Shown: positions 16,215 through 25,756 of the stretch, one piece after another
How the letters are laid out: every line of letters starts with the position of its first letter
Position numbering within the stretch: the stretch's first letter is position 1
DNA from: CAVRXQ01 sp963849105
GTDB lineage: Bacteria > Actinomycetota > Acidimicrobiia > Acidimicrobiales > Bog-793
Length of the DNA: 64,000 bases
Direction: 5' to 3'
Assembly: GCA_963849105.1 (NCBI GenBank)
Contig: CAWKGD010000006.1
Location: forward strand, 124,001 to 188,000
Position numbers and translations under genes: made by a program
Notes under the pieces: generated by a model
What the model was told of the DNA's origin: nothing
The model's input: only the letters and a program-made list of their open reading frames with translations
Database searches by the model: none

Positions 16215-19001
16215 TCACTGCGTCACGTCGTCGTCGGCGACTTCGGCGGTACGCGCGGGTGACGCTGCTCTCTTTTTCCCGGCGACTTTCCTCGCTGACG
16301 ACTTCTTCGCCACGGCGCGCTTTTTCGCCGCCTTTTTTGCGGGCTTTTTAGCAGCACGCGCCGGACGGCGCTTCGCCGGTCCGGCGGCGCGTCGCTCGGC
16401 GAGCAGCTCGGCTGCCCGTTCGAGGGTGATCGAATCCATATCGTCACCGCGTCGCAGGGACGCGTTGACGGTGCCGTCGGTGACGTAAGGTCCGAAGCGA
16501 CCCTCGCGGAGCACGATCTTCGTGTTCGTTTCGGGGTCGACCCCGATCTCGCGTGCCGGTGACGCCGCTTGACGCCCAAAATGCCGCTGCTTCGGTTGCG
16601 CGAACAACGCGACCGCCTCGTCGAGTCCGATCTCGAGGATCTGCTCTTCACTTTCGAGGCTTCGCGTGTCGGTGCCGCGCTGCAGGTACGGCCCGTACCG
16701 GCCGTTTCTCGCGACGATTTCCTCGCCCGTGTTCGGATCGACACCGACGGTCCTCGGCAAATGGAGGAGTTTGAGCGCCTGGTCCAGGGTGATCGTCTCA
16801 GTTGACATCGACTTGAACAGCGACGCGCGTGGCGGCTTCGCCTTGGGGTCTTCCTGCTCGCCGAGCTGGACATAGGGGCCGAAGCGGCCGGTCCGCACCG
16901 AGACGACGAGCCCGGACCCCGGATCGGTGCCGAGCTCCCGGTCTGACGACGGCGCGGCGAGCAGCTCGGTGGCACGGTCGATCGTCAGCTCGTCGGGCGC
17001 GACGTCATTCGGAATCGAGGCGCGTTCTTCTCCACGCTGGAGATACGGGCCGTAGCGCCCGACGCGCACGACGATGATCTCGCCGTTCTCGTCGGCCCCG
17101 ATCGGAATCGAGTTCACCTCTCGGGCGTCGATCTCGCCGAGGTGATCAAGCACCGCACGCTTCAATCCGTGGCCGTTTTCCACCGTAGCGACGCGGTCAC
17201 CCGACACGTTTCCGTCCTGGCCATCCATCCCGAAGTAGAAGCGTTCCAGCCACGGGAGCGCTTCCTCGTCGCCGCGCGCGATCTCGTCGAGATCGTCTTC
17301 CATCGAGGCGGTGAAGTTGTAGTCGACGAGCGAAGGGAAGTAGCGCTCGAGCAATCCCACGACGGCGAAAGCGAGGAACGACGGGACGAGTGCGGTCCCC
17401 TTCTTCCAGACATAGCCGCGATCCACGATCGTCTGCAGGATGTTCGCGTAGGTCGAGGGTCGACCGACTCCGAGCTCCTCGAGTCTTTTCACGAGTGACG
17501 CCTCGGTGAAGCGAGCCGGAGGGCGCGTCGCGTGCTCCTCGGGCCCGAATCCCTCGAGTGTCAGTGCGTCGTCCGCGCTCACCTGCGGAAGCCGGTCTTC
17601 CTCGCCGCGCTCGTCCTCCTCGTCGTCTCCCTCGCGGTACACGACGAGGAAGCCCGGGTTCGTGATCACAGTCCCCGCCGCACCGAACTCTGCGACGGTC
17701 CCCTTCCGCGCGACCGGGGTGTCGACCGCGAGCGCTCCGGTGATGCGGACGCGCGCCGTGACGCCTGTCGCGTCGATCATCTGGGAAGCAACCGTGCGCT
17801 GCCAGATCAGCTCGTAGAGGCGTTGTCCGTCGCCTCCCAGCGCCGCGGCAACCTGCGCGGGTGCACGGAACGTGTCGCCCGCGGGCCGGATCGCTTCGTG
17901 TGCTTCCTGGGCGTTCTTCACACGGCGGTCGTAGGTGCGCGGACGACTCGGCACCGATTCCTTTCCGTAGAGGGACTGCGCCAGCGCGCGAGCCGCGGTC
18001 AGCGCAGTGTCCGACAGCGTCGTCGAGTCGGTCCGCATGTAGGTGATGAAACCCTGCTCGTACAGCCGCTGCGCGACCTGCATCGTGCGCGACGCGGAGA
18101 AACGGAGCTTCCGCGCCGCCTCCTGCTGGAGCGTCGAGGTGATGAAGGGCGCAGCTGGCGATCGCCGGTACGGCTTCGTGTCGACGGACGAGACGCGATA
18201 ACTCGACGGCACAAGCGCCGACGCGAGCGCGTTCGCCCCTGCCTGATCCAACAAGACCGGTCCCGACGGATCGCCGAGAACGCCGTCGGACGTGAAATCT
18301 GTGCCGGTGGCGACGCGTCGCCCACCGATCGCGTCGAGGTCGGCGGTGAACGACTCGTTGCCTTCGGTCTTGAACCGTCCGGTGAGGCTCCACCACGTCG
18401 CCGAGTGGAAACGCATCCGCTCCCGCTCGCGCTCGACGACGATGCGCGTAGCAACGCTTTGCACTCGTCCGGCGGACAGGCCTTGCATCACCTTTTTCCA
18501 CAGCACCGGCGAGAGCTCGTAGCCATAGAGGCGATCGAGGATGCGACGCGCTTCTTGCGCGTCCACGAGCCGCCGGTCGAGATCACGAGGGTGCGCGATC
18601 GCGTCGTCGATCGCGGGCTTCGTAATCTCGTGAAAGACCATCCTTTTCACCGGGATCTGGGGCGAGAGGACCTCCAAAAGGTGCCAAGCGATCGACTCAC
18701 CCTCCCGGTCCTCGTCGGTCGCGAGATACAGCTCACTTGCGTTCTTCAGCAACGAGCGCAACTTAGAGACCTGGGGTTTCTTTTCGGAGGCGACGACGTA
18801 GAGGGGCTTGAAACCGTTGTCGACGTCGACGCCGAGGCGCGACCAGCTCTCAGACTTGTAAGCGGCGGGCACTTCCGCGGCCGAGCGCGGCAGGTCGCGG
18901 ATATGACCGATCGACGACTCGACGATGTAGTTATCGCCCAAAAAACGCGCGATCGTCTTCGCCTTCGCCGGCGATTCCACAATGACTAGGGGTTTTGGCA
19001 T
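16215..19001 (-). CDS. topA: DNA topoisomerase I
   Basis: Type IA topoisomerase (928 residues) relaxing negative supercoils. The N-terminal TOPRIM domain is clear (LVIVESPAKAKTIARFLG; acidic triad in ATDEDREGESIAWH near 95-107), the active-site tyrosine is in GFITYMRTDST near residue 310, and several C-terminal topoisomerase repeats (NGRYGPYLQRG, GRFGPYVTDG) precede a lysine-rich tail of about 45 residues (AKKPAKKAAKKRAVAKK) typical of actinobacteria. The frame contains TTG-ATG; I choose ATG 19001. The 190-base gap to the divergent HAD gene holds the promoters. Confidence 0.96.
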   Translation of the reverse strand: MPKPLVIVESPAKAKTIARFLGDNYIVESSIGHIRDLPRSAAEVPAAYKSESWSRLGVDVDNGFKPLYVVASEKKPQVSKLRSLLKNASELYLATDEDREGESIAWHLLEVLSPQIPVKRMVFHEITKPAIDDAIAHPRDLDRRLVDAQEARRILDRLYGYELSPVLWKKVMQGLSAGRVQSVATRIVVERERERMRFHSATWWSLTGRFKTEGNESFTADLDAIGGRRVATGTDFTSDGVLGDPSGPVLLDQAGANALASALVPSSYRVSSVDTKPYRRSPAAPFITSTLQQEAARKLRFSASRTMQVAQRLYEQGFITYMRTDSTTLSDTALTAARALAQSLYGKESVPSRPRTYDRRVKNAQEAHEAIRPAGDTFRAPAQVAAALGGDGQRLYELIWQRTVASQMIDATGVTARVRITGALAVDTPVARKGTVAEFGAAGTVITNPGFLVVYREGDDEEDERGEEDRLPQVSADDALTLEGFGPEEHATRPPARFTEASLVKRLEELGVGRPSTYANILQTIVDRGYVWKKGTALVPSFLAFAVVGLLERYFPSLVDYNFTASMEDDLDEIARGDEEALPWLERFYFGMDGQDGNVSGDRVATVENGHGLKRAVLDHLGEIDAREVNSIPIGADENGEIIVVRVGRYGPYLQRGEERASIPNDVAPDELTIDRATELLAAPSSDRELGTDPGSGLVVSVRTGRFGPYVQLGEQEDPKAKPPRASLFKSMSTETITLDQALKLLHLPRTVGVDPNTGEEIVARNGRYGPYLQRGTDTRSLESEEQILEIGLDEAVALFAQPKQRHFGRQAASPAREIGVDPETNTKIVLREGRFGPYVTDGTVNASLRRGDDMDSITLERAAELLAERRAAGPAKRRPARAAKKPAKKAAKKRAVAKKSSARKVAGKKRAASPARTAEVADDDVTQ

Positions 19002-19191
19002 CAAAGCGTCCTTGCAGATCGGTGGGGGAGGTTAACGGGGCACTCCCGCGCCTACCAACCATTATTGGAAAACGACCTGTTCATGGCCGTTATCTCTTTC
19101 GTGGAAAACGGCGATCGGCGCCCAATGCGACCGTGCACGACGCACCAGCGATGACCGCGAGCACGCTGGCGCGCGACGAAGATGAGAGGCG

Positions 19192-20076
19192 ATGAGCACG
19201 GCGCTAGCCGAAGACACCGAGGACCCTGCGCTCGACGCCATGGGTGAGGCGGCGTTTTTCGACCTCGATCGGACCGTGATCGCCAAGGACGCGATGGCGG
19301 CCTTCGGCGGTCCGATGCGCCGCGGCGGGCTGATCCGCAGGCGATCGCTCGTCGAACTCGGGTTCGCCCAGGTCATCTATCTGATCCTGGGCTCGACCGA
19401 GCAGCGCCTCGAACGGATCCGCCAGGTCGCACTGAAGATGACGAGGGGATGGTCGCGCGCCGACGTCGACGCGATCGTCGCCGGCGCACTCGAGTCCGTC
19501 GTCGAGCCGATCATCTACGACGAGGCGATGGATCTCATCGACGAGCACCACCAGGCGGGTCGCAGGGTCGTGATCGTCTCGGCGTCGCCCTCGGAGCTCG
19601 TGCGCCCGCTCGGGCTCCACCTCGGTGTCGACGACGTCATCGCGAGCGAAGCGGCGATCGACGACAACGGCCGCTACACGGGTGAGCTCGCGTTCTTCTG
19701 CACCGGTCGGGAGAAAGCCGACGCGGTGCGGCTCTTCGCGCAGCGCGAGCAGATCGATCTCGATCGGTCCTTCGCCTACAGCGACGCGTTCACCGACGTG
19801 CCGCTCCTCGAACTCGTCGGCCATCCTGTCGCCGTGAACCCCGATCGCGCGCTCGCGCGCGTCGCCACCGAGCGCGGGTGGGAGACCAGCACGTTCATCC
19901 GGCCGGTCCGACTGCGCGACCGGGTGCGCGATCGCGTCCGCGCGGTTCCACCGAGACCGGCGATCGCGCTCGGAACCGGCACAATCGTCCTCGGACTCGT
20001 TGTCGGCGCGATCGGTTGGTGGATCCGCGCCCGCCGCTCGGAGCGCGGCGACGAACCGCCCCTGCGTGCGCTTTAA
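19192..20076 (+). CDS. HAD-IB family phosphatase with C-terminal membrane anchor
   Basis: A 294-residue SerB-like hydrolase of HAD subfamily IB. Motif I is FFDLDRTVI, motif II VSASPSEL, motif III the lysine in TGREKADAVRL and motif IV YSDAFTDVPLLELVG. A C-terminal hydrophobic helix (IALGTGTIVLGLVVGAIGWW) followed by arginines anchors it to the membrane with the enzyme domain inside. Related actinobacterial proteins act on phospholipid or phosphoserine-like substrates; the exact substrate is open. Confidence 0.85.
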   Translation: MSTALAEDTEDPALDAMGEAAFFDLDRTVIAKDAMAAFGGPMRRGGLIRRRSLVELGFAQVIYLILGSTEQRLERIRQVALKMTRGWSRADVDAIVAGALESVVEPIIYDEAMDLIDEHHQAGRRVVIVSASPSELVRPLGLHLGVDDVIASEAAIDDNGRYTGELAFFCTGREKADAVRLFAQREQIDLDRSFAYSDAFTDVPLLELVGHPVAVNPDRALARVATERGWETSTFIRPVRLRDRVRDRVRAVPPRPAIALGTGTIVLGLVVGAIGWWIRARRSERGDEPPLRAL

Positions 20077-20080
20077 ACGG

Positions 20081-20155
20081 CTATCGGGGCATCAGTCGGC
20101 GAGCCGCAATCGCGACGCAGCCGACGAGCAGCAACAAAATGATGAGTTTTTTCAT
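20081..20155 (-). CDS. Putative 24-residue single-helix membrane peptide downstream of the sigma factor
   Basis: A short frame read directly from the sequence: ATG 20155 to TAG 20081, encoding a peptide that begins MKKLIILLLLVGCVAIAA and ends in RRLMPR. The pattern is two lysines, about 15 hydrophobic residues, then a basic tail, i.e. one membrane span. It lies 31 bases after the sigma-factor stop on the same strand, so it is likely co-transcribed. It is convergent with, and 4 bases from, the HAD gene. Only a weak ribosome site (AGGCGG) precedes it. Small KK-plus-helix proteins (the DLW-39 type) are known in actinobacteria, but I cannot claim orthology. Confidence 0.5.
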   Translation of the reverse strand: MKKLIILLLLVGCVAIAARRLMPR

Positions 20156-20186
20156 GGCCGCCTCATCGTAACGATCGGATGCCGGA

Positions 20187-21125
20187 TCAGACCGTCAGAA
20201 GGTCGCGCGCGCCGGTGTCGCTCGAGGGGTGGCGGAGCTTCGACATCGCCCGCGCCTCGATCTGGCGGATCCGCTCACGAGTCAAGTTGAAGTGCTCGCC
20301 GACCTCTTCCAGGGTGCGCGGCTCTCCTCGGTCGAGACCGAAGCGCAGTCGCAGAATCTCTCGCTCGCGTTCGTCGAGTGGCGCGAGCAGGCGATTAATC
20401 TCGACGGGCAACAGCGCCGTCGCCGCCATCTCGAACGGCGACTCGGCTGACCGGTCTTCGACCACATCGCCAAGTTCGGCATCTCCGTCTTCACGCAATG
20501 GCTCTGACAATGAGAGTGGCTCCGAGCGGAAGCGCAGCGCCTCGATCAGCTTGTCCTCGGGGAGCTCGACTTCCGCGCCGAGTTCGGCGAGCGTGGCTGG
20601 GCGGCCGAACTTCAACTCGAGACGCGCCTGGGCTTTCTGCACGCGAGCGAGCGTGTCGCCGGCGTGCACGGGGAGGCGGATCGTCCGCCCCGTGTTCGCG
20701 ATGCCGCGGGTGATTGCCTGTCGGATCCACCACGTGGCGTAGGTCGAGAACTTGAAGCCCTTACGCCAGTCGAACTTCTCGACGGCGTGCATCAGACCGA
20801 GGTTGCCCTCTTGGATCAGGTCAAGGAGCGGCAGACCGGAGGCTTGATACTTCTTCGCGATCGAGACGACGAGTCGGAGGTTCGACTGGACAAAGGTGCG
20901 TTGCGCCTCGTCGCCTTGTCGCATCATCCGCCTCAGCTCGCGTCGGCGCGCCGGGGTGAGCTTCTTACCGCCTGTGACAACTTCCTGTTCGGCCTCGCCG
21001 CGGCGTTCGATCGCCTGCGCGAGCCGAACCTCGTCGTCTTTGGTGAGCAGGGGGTACTGACCGATATCGGTCAGATACAACCGAACGAGGTCTTCCTCGT
21101 CGCGTTCAACGCGCTCTTTTGCCAA
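20187..21125 (-). CDS. RNA polymerase sigma-70 factor, group 1/2 (SigB/RpoD-like)
   Basis: A 312-residue primary-like sigma factor. Region 1.2 (DLVRLYLTDIGQYPLLT), region 2 (DLIQEGNLGLMHAVEKFDWR, then FSTYATWWIRQAI), region 3 and region 4.2 (TLEEVGEHFNLTRERIRQIE) are all intact. It lacks the long acidic N-terminus of the housekeeping RpoD, so it is either a group 2 (SigB-type) factor or a short principal one. It starts with TTG 21125 behind GGAGGA; the overlapping ATG upstream is out of frame. The small peptide gene follows on the same strand. Confidence 0.92.
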   Translation of the reverse strand: MAKERVERDEEDLVRLYLTDIGQYPLLTKDDEVRLAQAIERRGEAEQEVVTGGKKLTPARRRELRRMMRQGDEAQRTFVQSNLRLVVSIAKKYQASGLPLLDLIQEGNLGLMHAVEKFDWRKGFKFSTYATWWIRQAITRGIANTGRTIRLPVHAGDTLARVQKAQARLELKFGRPATLAELGAEVELPEDKLIEALRFRSEPLSLSEPLREDGDAELGDVVEDRSAESPFEMAATALLPVEINRLLAPLDEREREILRLRFGLDRGEPRTLEEVGEHFNLTRERIRQIEARAMSKLRHPSSDTGARDLLTV

Positions 21126-21287
21126 TGCGGTCCGGTTCCTCCGTGCTCATGTCCGGGCCGCCTCGAGCGAGCCCTTCGCGTCCTTCGTGAGCGAAGCGGC
21201 CTCGTCAGCGGCGATAGCCGGCCGGGCCACCGCACCCCCGCTATCCGTACGACCCGTTCGGCTCTGGCGTTCAGTGTAACGATGCCG

Positions 21288-21863
21288 TCAAGCGGCCCCT
21301 CCGGTGGTCTGACCAGGCGATAGAGCGATTGTGCGTCGCGCTATCTCGCTGAGTGATCCGAAAGGTCCACCGCCTTTATCGAGCAACGCGCGTACCTGTC
21401 GCGAGCGCACGCCGTCGGCACGCGGCGCACCGAGTGCACGCGCGTCTTCTAAGATTCCGACGACGTCATCGCGACAGCGTCGGAACGTCCGGCGCACGAA
21501 GGTGTCCCCGGGACCGCTCGCCAGCAGGAAAAGTTCGTCGTAGGCGTCGCGAAGCGCCGGGTAGAAGACCTCGACAAGCGCCCCGACGACGTCCCGATCG
21601 TCGCCGTCAGCGCAGATCGCCTCGAACACCTCATCGATCTCGTGCCACTCCGACAACGGATCCTGGGCAGCGAATCCCGAGGCGACCGGAAGGCACGATT
21701 CGAGCAACCCGGCTCGGAAGCCGTGAGCGCGGCTCGCGCCGGACAGGAAGGCGGCGCTCGGCGCGTCACTACCAGTCGGTCGCGTGCCGAGTGCGCGAAA
21801 GCCCGTCAGCTCGATGCCTCGCGCGCGATCGACGACGTCGGCGAGTCCGTGGAGGGAGAACAC
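21288..21863 (-). CDS. Hypothetical helical protein, possibly ferritin-like
   Basis: A 191-residue, mostly helical protein that I cannot assign. Features such as ARGIELTGFRALG and SGASRAHGFRAGLLESCLPV resemble actinobacterial hypothetical proteins with a ferritin-like four-helix fold, but metal ligands are not obvious. GTG 21863 is five bases after the nadE stop, so it is probably translated from the same mRNA. The likeness is from memory of similar patterns and weakly supported. Confidence 0.55.
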   Translation of the reverse strand: MFSLHGLADVVDRARGIELTGFRALGTRPTGSDAPSAAFLSGASRAHGFRAGLLESCLPVASGFAAQDPLSEWHEIDEVFEAICADGDDRDVVGALVEVFYPALRDAYDELFLLASGPGDTFVRRTFRRCRDDVVGILEDARALGAPRADGVRSRQVRALLDKGGGPFGSLSEIARRTIALSPGQTTGGAA

Positions 21864-21868
21864 GGAGT

Positions 21869-23563
21869 TCAGGATTTCGCCAGTTCGCGGTGTTCGACAA
21901 AGCGATTCGTGATCGGCATCCGCCGATCACGCCCAAAACCGCGAGTTGTCACCCGCGGCCCCGGAGGTGCCTGTCGCCGCTTGTACTCCGACTGATCGAC
22001 GAGTCGGAATACCCGCTCGACGAGCGCCGGGTCGTACCCCGCCGCGACGAGGTCGGCGACGGAGCGGTGGTCCTCGATGTATGCCTTGAGGATCGGGTCG
22101 AGCACTTCGTAGGGCGGCAACGAGTCGTCGTCGCGCTGGTTCGCCCGCAGCTCCGCGGAGGGCGGCTTCGAAAACACCGAATCGGGGATCAGGGTTTCGC
22201 CGGCGACCTTGTTCCGTCGGTTCGCGAGGGCGTAAACGAGCATCTTCGGGACGTCGCGGATCACCGCGAATCCGCCGGCTGTGTCGCCATACAGCGTCGA
22301 GTACCCGACGGCGGTCTCGGACTTGTTACCGGTCGTGAGTACGAGCCACCCGAACTTGTTCGACAGAGCCATCATCAACGTCCCGCGGATGCGAGCCTGC
22401 AGGTTCTCCTCGGTTAAATCCTCGGCGATTCCTGCGAAGCTCGGCGCGAGTAATTCAAGGTAGGCGGCGTGGACAGGCTCGATCGCGATAACGCGGTAGT
22501 CGATACCGAGGTTCGAGGCGAGCGTGCGTGCATCGCTTTGCGAGCCATCGGACGAGAATCGCGACGGCATCGAAACCCCGTGAACATGGTCTGCCCCGAT
22601 CGCGTCGACTGCGATCGTCGCGACAAGTGACGAGTCGATGCCTCCCGAAAGTGCCACGACGACGTCACGAAAGCTGTTCTTTTCGACGTAGTCGCGCGTC
22701 GCGAGTACGAGCGCCGCGTAGACCTCTGCGTCCGCATCGAGCGGCTCGTGGAGAGACGGTGCTGCGATCAGACGGCGGGCACTCGCGGTCTCGGTGACAA
22801 GGACGCTCTCGGTGCCGGCGATGAGCTCTTCTTCGAGCTCCAAGTCGACGACGACGATCCCCTCGCGAAACTGCGGGGCGGTCGCGACGATCGCCCCCGC
22901 CTGATCGACGATCACCGAGCCACCGTCGAAGACGAGCTCGTCTTGTCCCCCGACGAGATTGACGTACGCAATCGGACGGTGCGCCTTCGCAGTCCTCGCC
23001 CGCAACACCTCGAGCCGGTCGGCTCGGGCGTTCACGCGATACGGCGAGGCGTTCGAGACGGTGATGAGCGCCGCTCCACGACGGGCGAGTCCGCCGATCG
23101 GGCCGGGTTCCCAGGCGTCCTCACAGATCACGACGCCGACGGGGACGCCACCGATCACGAAAAGCGGCGAGTCGCCACGTCCCGGGACGAACCAGCGCGC
23201 CTCGTCGAACACGCCGTAATTCGGGAGGCATTGCTTGTAGGCGCGGCCACGCACCTCCCCCTGCGCGACCACCCCCACCGCGTTGCGCAAGCCGCCGTCT
23301 TCGAGCACGCATCCGACGATCGCCGCGCACCGTTTCGACCGCGACGCGACGCGCCGAAGAGCACGTTCGCTGGCGCGGACAAAGGTCGGCTCCAAGATGA
23401 GGTCCTCGGGCGGGTACCCCGTGAGGCATAGCTCCGGGAAGATGGCGAGGTCGGCGTCGAGACCGTCCGCCGTTTCGAGTTGCTCGAGGACAAGCCGGGC
23501 GTTGTGGTCGAAGTCTCCCACTACCGCGTCGACTTGACACAGTGCGACGCGAAGCGAACTCAC
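21869..23563 (-). CDS. nadE: Glutamine-dependent NAD+ synthetase
   Basis: Amidates nicotinate adenine dinucleotide to NAD+. The 564-residue protein joins an N-terminal nitrilase-type glutaminase (E in FPELCLTGYPPEDL, K in GRAYKQCLPNYGVFDE, nucleophile C in VVICEDAWEPGP) with a C-terminal ATP-pyrophosphatase synthetase (VALSGGIDSSLVATI, then STLYGDTAGGFAVI). It starts with GTG 23563; an overlapping ATG reads into a stop within four codons. Divergent from glnA, placing two nitrogen/glutamine-linked genes head to head. Confidence 0.95.
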   Translation of the reverse strand: MSSLRVALCQVDAVVGDFDHNARLVLEQLETADGLDADLAIFPELCLTGYPPEDLILEPTFVRASERALRRVASRSKRCAAIVGCVLEDGGLRNAVGVVAQGEVRGRAYKQCLPNYGVFDEARWFVPGRGDSPLFVIGGVPVGVVICEDAWEPGPIGGLARRGAALITVSNASPYRVNARADRLEVLRARTAKAHRPIAYVNLVGGQDELVFDGGSVIVDQAGAIVATAPQFREGIVVVDLELEEELIAGTESVLVTETASARRLIAAPSLHEPLDADAEVYAALVLATRDYVEKNSFRDVVVALSGGIDSSLVATIAVDAIGADHVHGVSMPSRFSSDGSQSDARTLASNLGIDYRVIAIEPVHAAYLELLAPSFAGIAEDLTEENLQARIRGTLMMALSNKFGWLVLTTGNKSETAVGYSTLYGDTAGGFAVIRDVPKMLVYALANRRNKVAGETLIPDSVFSKPPSAELRANQRDDDSLPPYEVLDPILKAYIEDHRSVADLVAAGYDPALVERVFRLVDQSEYKRRQAPPGPRVTTRGFGRDRRMPITNRFVEHRELAKS

Positions 23564-23691
23564 CGTTTCATGGTATCGAGGCGGCTTTCATCGATTGCCT
23601 GGTCACCGCCGACGACCGAAGGAGGACCTCCGCGGGACCTGCGAGAATGAGAAGAGCCGCACGAGGACGCCGCGAGCCGGAAGGACGATCG

Positions 23692-25023
23692 ATGGAAAGT
23701 CAGCGCGACTACGTGTTGAAGACGGTCGAAGAACGCGGCGTGCGCTTCATCCAGCTCTGGTTCACCGACGTCTTGGGGACACCGAAGACCTTCTCGATCC
23801 CTCCGGCCGAGTTCGAGAACGCGATCGACGAGGGTATGACCTTTGATGGCTCATCGATCGACGGGTTCAGCCGCATCCAAGAAAGCGACGTGCTCGCGCG
23901 ACCGGACCCCGTGACGTTCCAGATCCTGCCCTTCAAGAGCGGTGCCGATTCGACGATCGCGCGGGTCTTTTGCGACATCACGAACCTCGACGGGAGCCCC
24001 TTTGAGGGCGACCCTCGCCAGGTGCTCCGCCGAACCCTCGGGCGCGCCCATGGCCGCGGTTACGAATTCTTCGCCGCGCCCGAGCTCGAGTACTTCTACT
24101 TCGCGAACGCAGATGTGCCCCCGCAGCCGTTGGACTCGGGCTCGTACTTCGAACTCACCGTGGCGGACCTCGCGACCGACTTGCGCAAACGCACCGTGCT
24201 CACCTTGGAGGACATGGGGATCCCCGTCGAGTACGCGCAGCACGAAGACGCGCCGAGCCAGCACGAGATCGATCTCCGTTACACCGACGCGCTGACGATG
24301 GCGGACACGATCATGACGGTCCGCTTGGTAATCAAAGAAATCGCACAGGAGCACAACGTCTTCGCCTCTTTCATGCCGAAGCCGCTCGCTGGGGTCCAGG
24401 GATCCGGAATGCACACCCACGTGTCGCTCTTTTCAGGCGACAAGAACGCTTTCTTCGATGAAAACGGCGAGCGCGGACTTTCGGATACCGCGCGCAAGTT
24501 CATCGCCGGGCTCCTCGAGCACGCGCGCGAGATCACCGCCGTCACGAACCAGTGGGTGAACTCCTACAAGCGGCTCGTCTCGGGTTACGAAGCGCCGTTC
24601 GCGGTCTCGTGGGCGTACAACAACCGTTCCGCGCTCGTCCGCGTTCCGATCGTGAAACAAGGAAAGACCGATTCCGCACGCGTCGAGTACCGCTCCCCGG
24701 ATCCGGCGTGCAACCCATACCTCGCGTTCGCGGTCATCTTGGCGGCAGGATTGCGTGGGATCGAGAAGTCCTACGAACTCCCGCCCGAAGCCGACACGAA
24801 CCTGTTCCAAGCGACAGCCGAGGACCTGGCGAAGGCCGGAATCCCGCCTCTTCCGCGCACCTTGGACGAGGCGCTGAGCGTGATGGAACATTCCGAACTT
24901 GTCGCACAAACGCTCGGCGAGCATGTCTTTGAGTGGTTCGTGCGCAACAAGCGCAGCGAGTGGGACGACTACACGCGTCAGATCACCCCGTTCGAGCTCG
25001 TCCGCTATCTGCCAGCGCTGTGA
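23692..25023 (+). CDS. glnA: Glutamine synthetase, type I
   Basis: Makes glutamine from glutamate, ammonia and ATP. The 443-residue length matches the short GSI group. Visible signatures: FTDVLGTPKTF and FDGSSIDGF (beta-Grasp domain), APELEYFYF (metal site), the ATP-binding KPLAGVQGSGMHTHVSL and NSYKRLVSGYEAP. A tyrosine precedes ELPPE in KSYELPPEADTNLF, at the region corresponding to the adenylylation site of longer enzymes, but this short subtype is usually not adenylylated. ATG 23692 follows GGAAGGA; the open frame reaches 50 codons further upstream without family similarity. Confidence 0.95.
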   Translation: MESQRDYVLKTVEERGVRFIQLWFTDVLGTPKTFSIPPAEFENAIDEGMTFDGSSIDGFSRIQESDVLARPDPVTFQILPFKSGADSTIARVFCDITNLDGSPFEGDPRQVLRRTLGRAHGRGYEFFAAPELEYFYFANADVPPQPLDSGSYFELTVADLATDLRKRTVLTLEDMGIPVEYAQHEDAPSQHEIDLRYTDALTMADTIMTVRLVIKEIAQEHNVFASFMPKPLAGVQGSGMHTHVSLFSGDKNAFFDENGERGLSDTARKFIAGLLEHAREITAVTNQWVNSYKRLVSGYEAPFAVSWAYNNRSALVRVPIVKQGKTDSARVEYRSPDPACNPYLAFAVILAAGLRGIEKSYELPPEADTNLFQATAEDLAKAGIPPLPRTLDEALSVMEHSELVAQTLGEHVFEWFVRNKRSEWDDYTRQITPFELVRYLPAL

Positions 25024-25063
25024 GCAATGGTTCGCACAACTAATTCGATGATGACACGAGTCG

Positions 25064-25744
25064 ATGGAACCGATCCTCTGCTTCCCTGACCCGCCGTCCG
25101 CCGAGCTGCAAAAGGCGCTCGCGATCTCGGGTTATCCGTGGTCGGCGGCCTCCGACGTCGCGCTCGCCGCGCGCGCCGAACCGTCTGACGGGTTCTCCTG
25201 CGCAATCGTGTCCGCAGTCGAATCGCCAGATCGTGCGTTCTTGTTCGTCCGTGCACTGCGCGATCGCGAGATGAGCTCGTTCCCGATCTTGCTCGTCGTC
25301 GAAGCAGACTCGCTCGGCGTCCTTGATCGCAGCCGCGAGCTCTTCGACGATTTCACCCTCGGGTCGTCCCTCGAAGAAGAACTCGACGCGCGGCTCTCTC
25401 ATCTGTTGTGGCGCTCAGGCAAGACGAAAAACGCCGACGTCATCGTTTACGGCCCGTTGGCGTTGAATCTGGAAACCTACCAAGCCGTGGTCGATGGCCG
25501 TCCGCTTGACCTCACCTACATGGAGTACGAACTGCTCCGCTACCTTGCGGCGCACCCTGGCAAAGTCTTCACCCGCGAAGCGTTGCTGTCGGCGGTTTGG
25601 GGATACGACTACTTCGGAGGCGCGCGCACGGTCGACGTCCATGTACGCCGTCTGCGCGCGAAACTCGGCGAAGAGAACGCGCACCTGATCGAGACGGTGC
25701 GCAGCGTCGGCTACCGCTTCGGTACCTCTCGCTGGTCGCCTTAA
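25064..25744 (+). CDS. glnR: GlnR-like OmpR-family nitrogen regulator
   Basis: A 226-residue protein with an atypical receiver domain (residues 1-115) and an OmpR winged helix (about 130-220: DLTYMEYELLRYLAAHPGKV, then VWGYDYFGGARTVDVHVRRL). The receiver lacks the usual phosphoacceptor: the beta-3 position reads CAIVSAVES with no aspartate. That is expected for GlnR, which works without a partner kinase. It lies 40 bases downstream of glnA, so it is probably co-transcribed and regulates nitrogen assimilation genes including glnA. No kinase gene is nearby. Confidence 0.85.
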   Translation: MEPILCFPDPPSAELQKALAISGYPWSAASDVALAARAEPSDGFSCAIVSAVESPDRAFLFVRALRDREMSSFPILLVVEADSLGVLDRSRELFDDFTLGSSLEEELDARLSHLLWRSGKTKNADVIVYGPLALNLETYQAVVDGRPLDLTYMEYELLRYLAAHPGKVFTREALLSAVWGYDYFGGARTVDVHVRRLRAKLGEENAHLIETVRSVGYRFGTSRWSP

Positions 25745-25756
25745 CGGCGCCCTCTT

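Noticed and set aside
17532..18989. 485-codon open frame on the plus strand
   Set aside because: Antisense to topA, whose protein is unmistakable; arginine-rich and unlike any protein.
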